In this document: in pieces, positions 24,947-26,223 of the stretch | Layout of the letters: each line of letters starts with the position of its first letter | Numbering within the stretch: position 1 is the stretch's first letter | Position numbers and translations under genes: made by a program | The notes under the pieces: model-generated | What the model was told of the DNA's origin: nothing | Databases searched by the model: none | What the model saw: only the letters and a program-made list of their open reading frames with translations | Source: a virus | Length of the DNA: 26,223 nucleotides | IMG/VR virus record: IMGVR_UViG_3300021599_003226 | Location: 1 to 26,223 of that record | Reading direction: 5' to 3' (one strand)

Positions 24947-26223
24947 TTATTTTCCAAATATATCGCTCTTGATGCTTCCTATATCTTCCTGCAAAATCGA
25001 AGAAGCATTTTCTACAAGATCATTAAAGTTCGGATCATTCTCTTTAGGATTTAAAGGAGAAGGATCAGAAGCAATTCCAGGATTGAGTGACCATTGCTTT
25101 TTGCCTAAAAGCAAAGTTTGGTGCATTCCATCTTTTTTATTGTATTCAATAGTGAAACCAAGTACAACATAATTTCCTGACAAAAAAGTATTCGGTACTC
25201 TTTTATCTGGTGGTGGTGCTAATGAGGTTCCGTCACCACCTGCGGCAGTGTATTTTGAATCTCCGGAAATAGTGCTACTTCCCTCTTGAACTATATTAAC
25301 AGGAAACGTTTGTCCTCTATAAATAAATGGTGTCCAAGCTCTGTTCTTAACCTTAAGAAGAATTTTATAACTATCGTTCCTATTTAAGATATTCTGAACT
25401 TGTGCTTGCTGAAAATTTTCATGAACATTATCGAAATAAATTGTTCCAGCGTAAGTGTTTTTAACTTCCTCTTTATAAAGAGATTCACCTAGTCTTCCTT
25501 TGTTCAAAGCGTCTCTTGCCCCTAAATCTCTATTTGTAACAGACTCAATTTTATAGCTAACGAACTTATTTTTGGGTTTGTCAGATGTCAGATTGGAGTC
25601 GTAAAATTGAAGATTTTGAAAATATCCTATATCATTATTAATTTGTCCAGCATTGTGCTGTAATGACATTGCTGTGATAAATAAAGGGGATTTACTATAG
25701 CTCGTTTGGTTTGTTAATAGAATCGGAAACTCAACCTCAGCAGTTTCTGCACCAGGCGCTAAATCTGGAGTGTAGTCCGCTCCATAAGCCATTCTTATCG
25801 TTTCGATTGTGGAATTTTGTTCATCAAACTGTTTTTTTAAATTAACAAGATTCAAGTTGTAATATTGATCAATCCAACAATCAAAATAATCTTGTTCTCC
25901 TAACCAAGAACTATTGACAATGTGTTTTATTGCGTTTTCGTATTCAGTACTTGGAGAAATCCAAGTCATCGAATCATTTGTTTTTGGTTCATTAGAAGCG
26001 TATCCTAGATTTAATTCTTCAGCCATTTTAATTAAAACATCAGAACTTGTTCCTTTGTAAGCTGCAGAATTATGCCTATATAATTTAGGAATTCTAACTT
26101 CGCCCTTGACTGTATAAGTTTGGAATCTTCCAGTAGAGGGTTCAGAGTTATTTTCATCACTCACTGTGTTAGCTCTAGAAAAAGGGGAAATGACCTCAGT
26201 CACAATGAAGTCCATTCTTATAG
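24947..26223 (-). CDS. Baseplate hub protein, gp27/late-control-D-like, 5' end outside window
   Basis: At least 422 residues of a hub protein that would carry the spike. The region about 45-130 (counting from the ATG at 26215) has the hub pattern: YKGTSSDVLIKMAEELNLGY, followed by MTWISPSTEYENAIKHIV, then DYFDCWIDQYYNLNLVNL. It recalls T4 gp27 and related D-like proteins. Late parts include VKNRAWTPFIYRGQTFPVNI and VVLGFTIEYNKKDGMHQTLLL, matching the closing barrel domain. The frame stays open upstream of 26215 to the window edge, and the sequence at that ATG looks internal (no N-terminal domain before the TVKGEVRIP strand), so the true start is probably beyond the window. It is followed after 9 bases by the repeat-protein gene. 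Confidence 0.72.
   Translation of the reverse strand, partial: IRMDFIVTEVISPFSRANTVSDENNSEPSTGRFQTYTVKGEVRIPKLYRHNSAAYKGTSSDVLIKMAEELNLGYASNEPKTNDSMTWISPSTEYENAIKHIVNSSWLGEQDYFDCWIDQYYNLNLVNLKKQFDEQNSTIETIRMAYGADYTPDLAPGAETAEVEFPILLTNQTSYSKSPLFITAMSLQHNAGQINNDIGYFQNLQFYDSNLTSDKPKNKFVSYKIESVTNRDLGARDALNKGRLGESLYKEEVKNTYAGTIYFDNVHENFQQAQVQNILNRNDSYKILLKVKNRAWTPFIYRGQTFPVNIVQEGSSTISGDSKYTAAGGDGTSLAPPPDKRVPNTFLSGNYVVLGFTIEYNKKDGMHQTLLLGKKQWSLNPGIASDPSPLNPKENDPNFNDLVENASSILQEDIGSIKSDIFGK

Noticed and set aside
26213-26215. ATG at 26215 as the true start of the hub gene
   Set aside because: The frame is open to the window edge and the sequence around this Met looks internal to the hub fold, so the start probably lies outside the window.
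1-26223. tRNA genes, integrase or attachment sites, insertion sequences
   Set aside because: All gaps are short (112 bases at most) and none shows a cloverleaf, recombinase motif or terminal inverted repeats.

Overview
The window reads as the tail and baseplate region of a large contractile-tailed (T4-like, myovirus-type) double-stranded DNA phage. The evidence is a run of late structural genes, nearly all on the minus strand. In transcription order (right to left) it holds: a baseplate hub protein cut by the right edge; a tail/baseplate protein carrying a long proline-rich repeat array; a gp5-type central spike; a 1,749-residue structural protein; an S1-domain RNA-binding protein; an amidoligase-like enzyme; a 259-residue putative structural protein; an unknown 119-residue protein; a gp25-like wedge protein; a gp6/J-like wedge protein; an 82-residue protein; a 2,256-residue protein with two beta-propeller regions; a 305-residue fibre-like protein; and the first codons of a further gene that runs off the left edge. 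No tRNA, CRISPR array, integrase or insertion sequence was seen, and no gap exceeds about 115 bases.

The DNA is AT-rich and most starts lack a clear Shine-Dalgarno sequence. The giant protein carries two propeller families (Reg_prop-like and SBBP-like) that are common in surface proteins of Bacteroidota. Together these suggest, without proving, a phage of Bacteroidota, perhaps a flavobacterium. The host cannot be fixed from this window.

Only two genes run on the plus strand. One is a PhoH-family ATPase (1047-1757), which sits between the fibre gene and the giant gene and whose stop codon overlaps the giant gene's stop. The other is a probable homing-type nuclease (11341-12315) with a zinc-finger-like cysteine set, four spaced KYG motifs and a PD-(D/E)xK core. 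It splits the baseplate operon in the way a mobile intergenic nuclease does.

The minus-strand genes form tight groups. The group gp25-like, gp6-like, 82 aa and giant is joined by gaps of 1-2 bases. Hub, repeat protein, spike and 1,749-aa protein are joined by 2-16 bases. The S1-domain gene stands apart: it has a 58-base leader and is followed by a perfect 13-bp hairpin with a T-tract, a convincing minus-strand terminator.

The observations most worth following are: the amidoligase-like enzyme embedded in a tail gene cluster; the isolated phage S1-domain protein; the 17-copy repeat with strict two-repeat alternation; the two propeller regions in one baseplate/fibre protein; and a recurring ATATATA element just before the genes that begin new segments.
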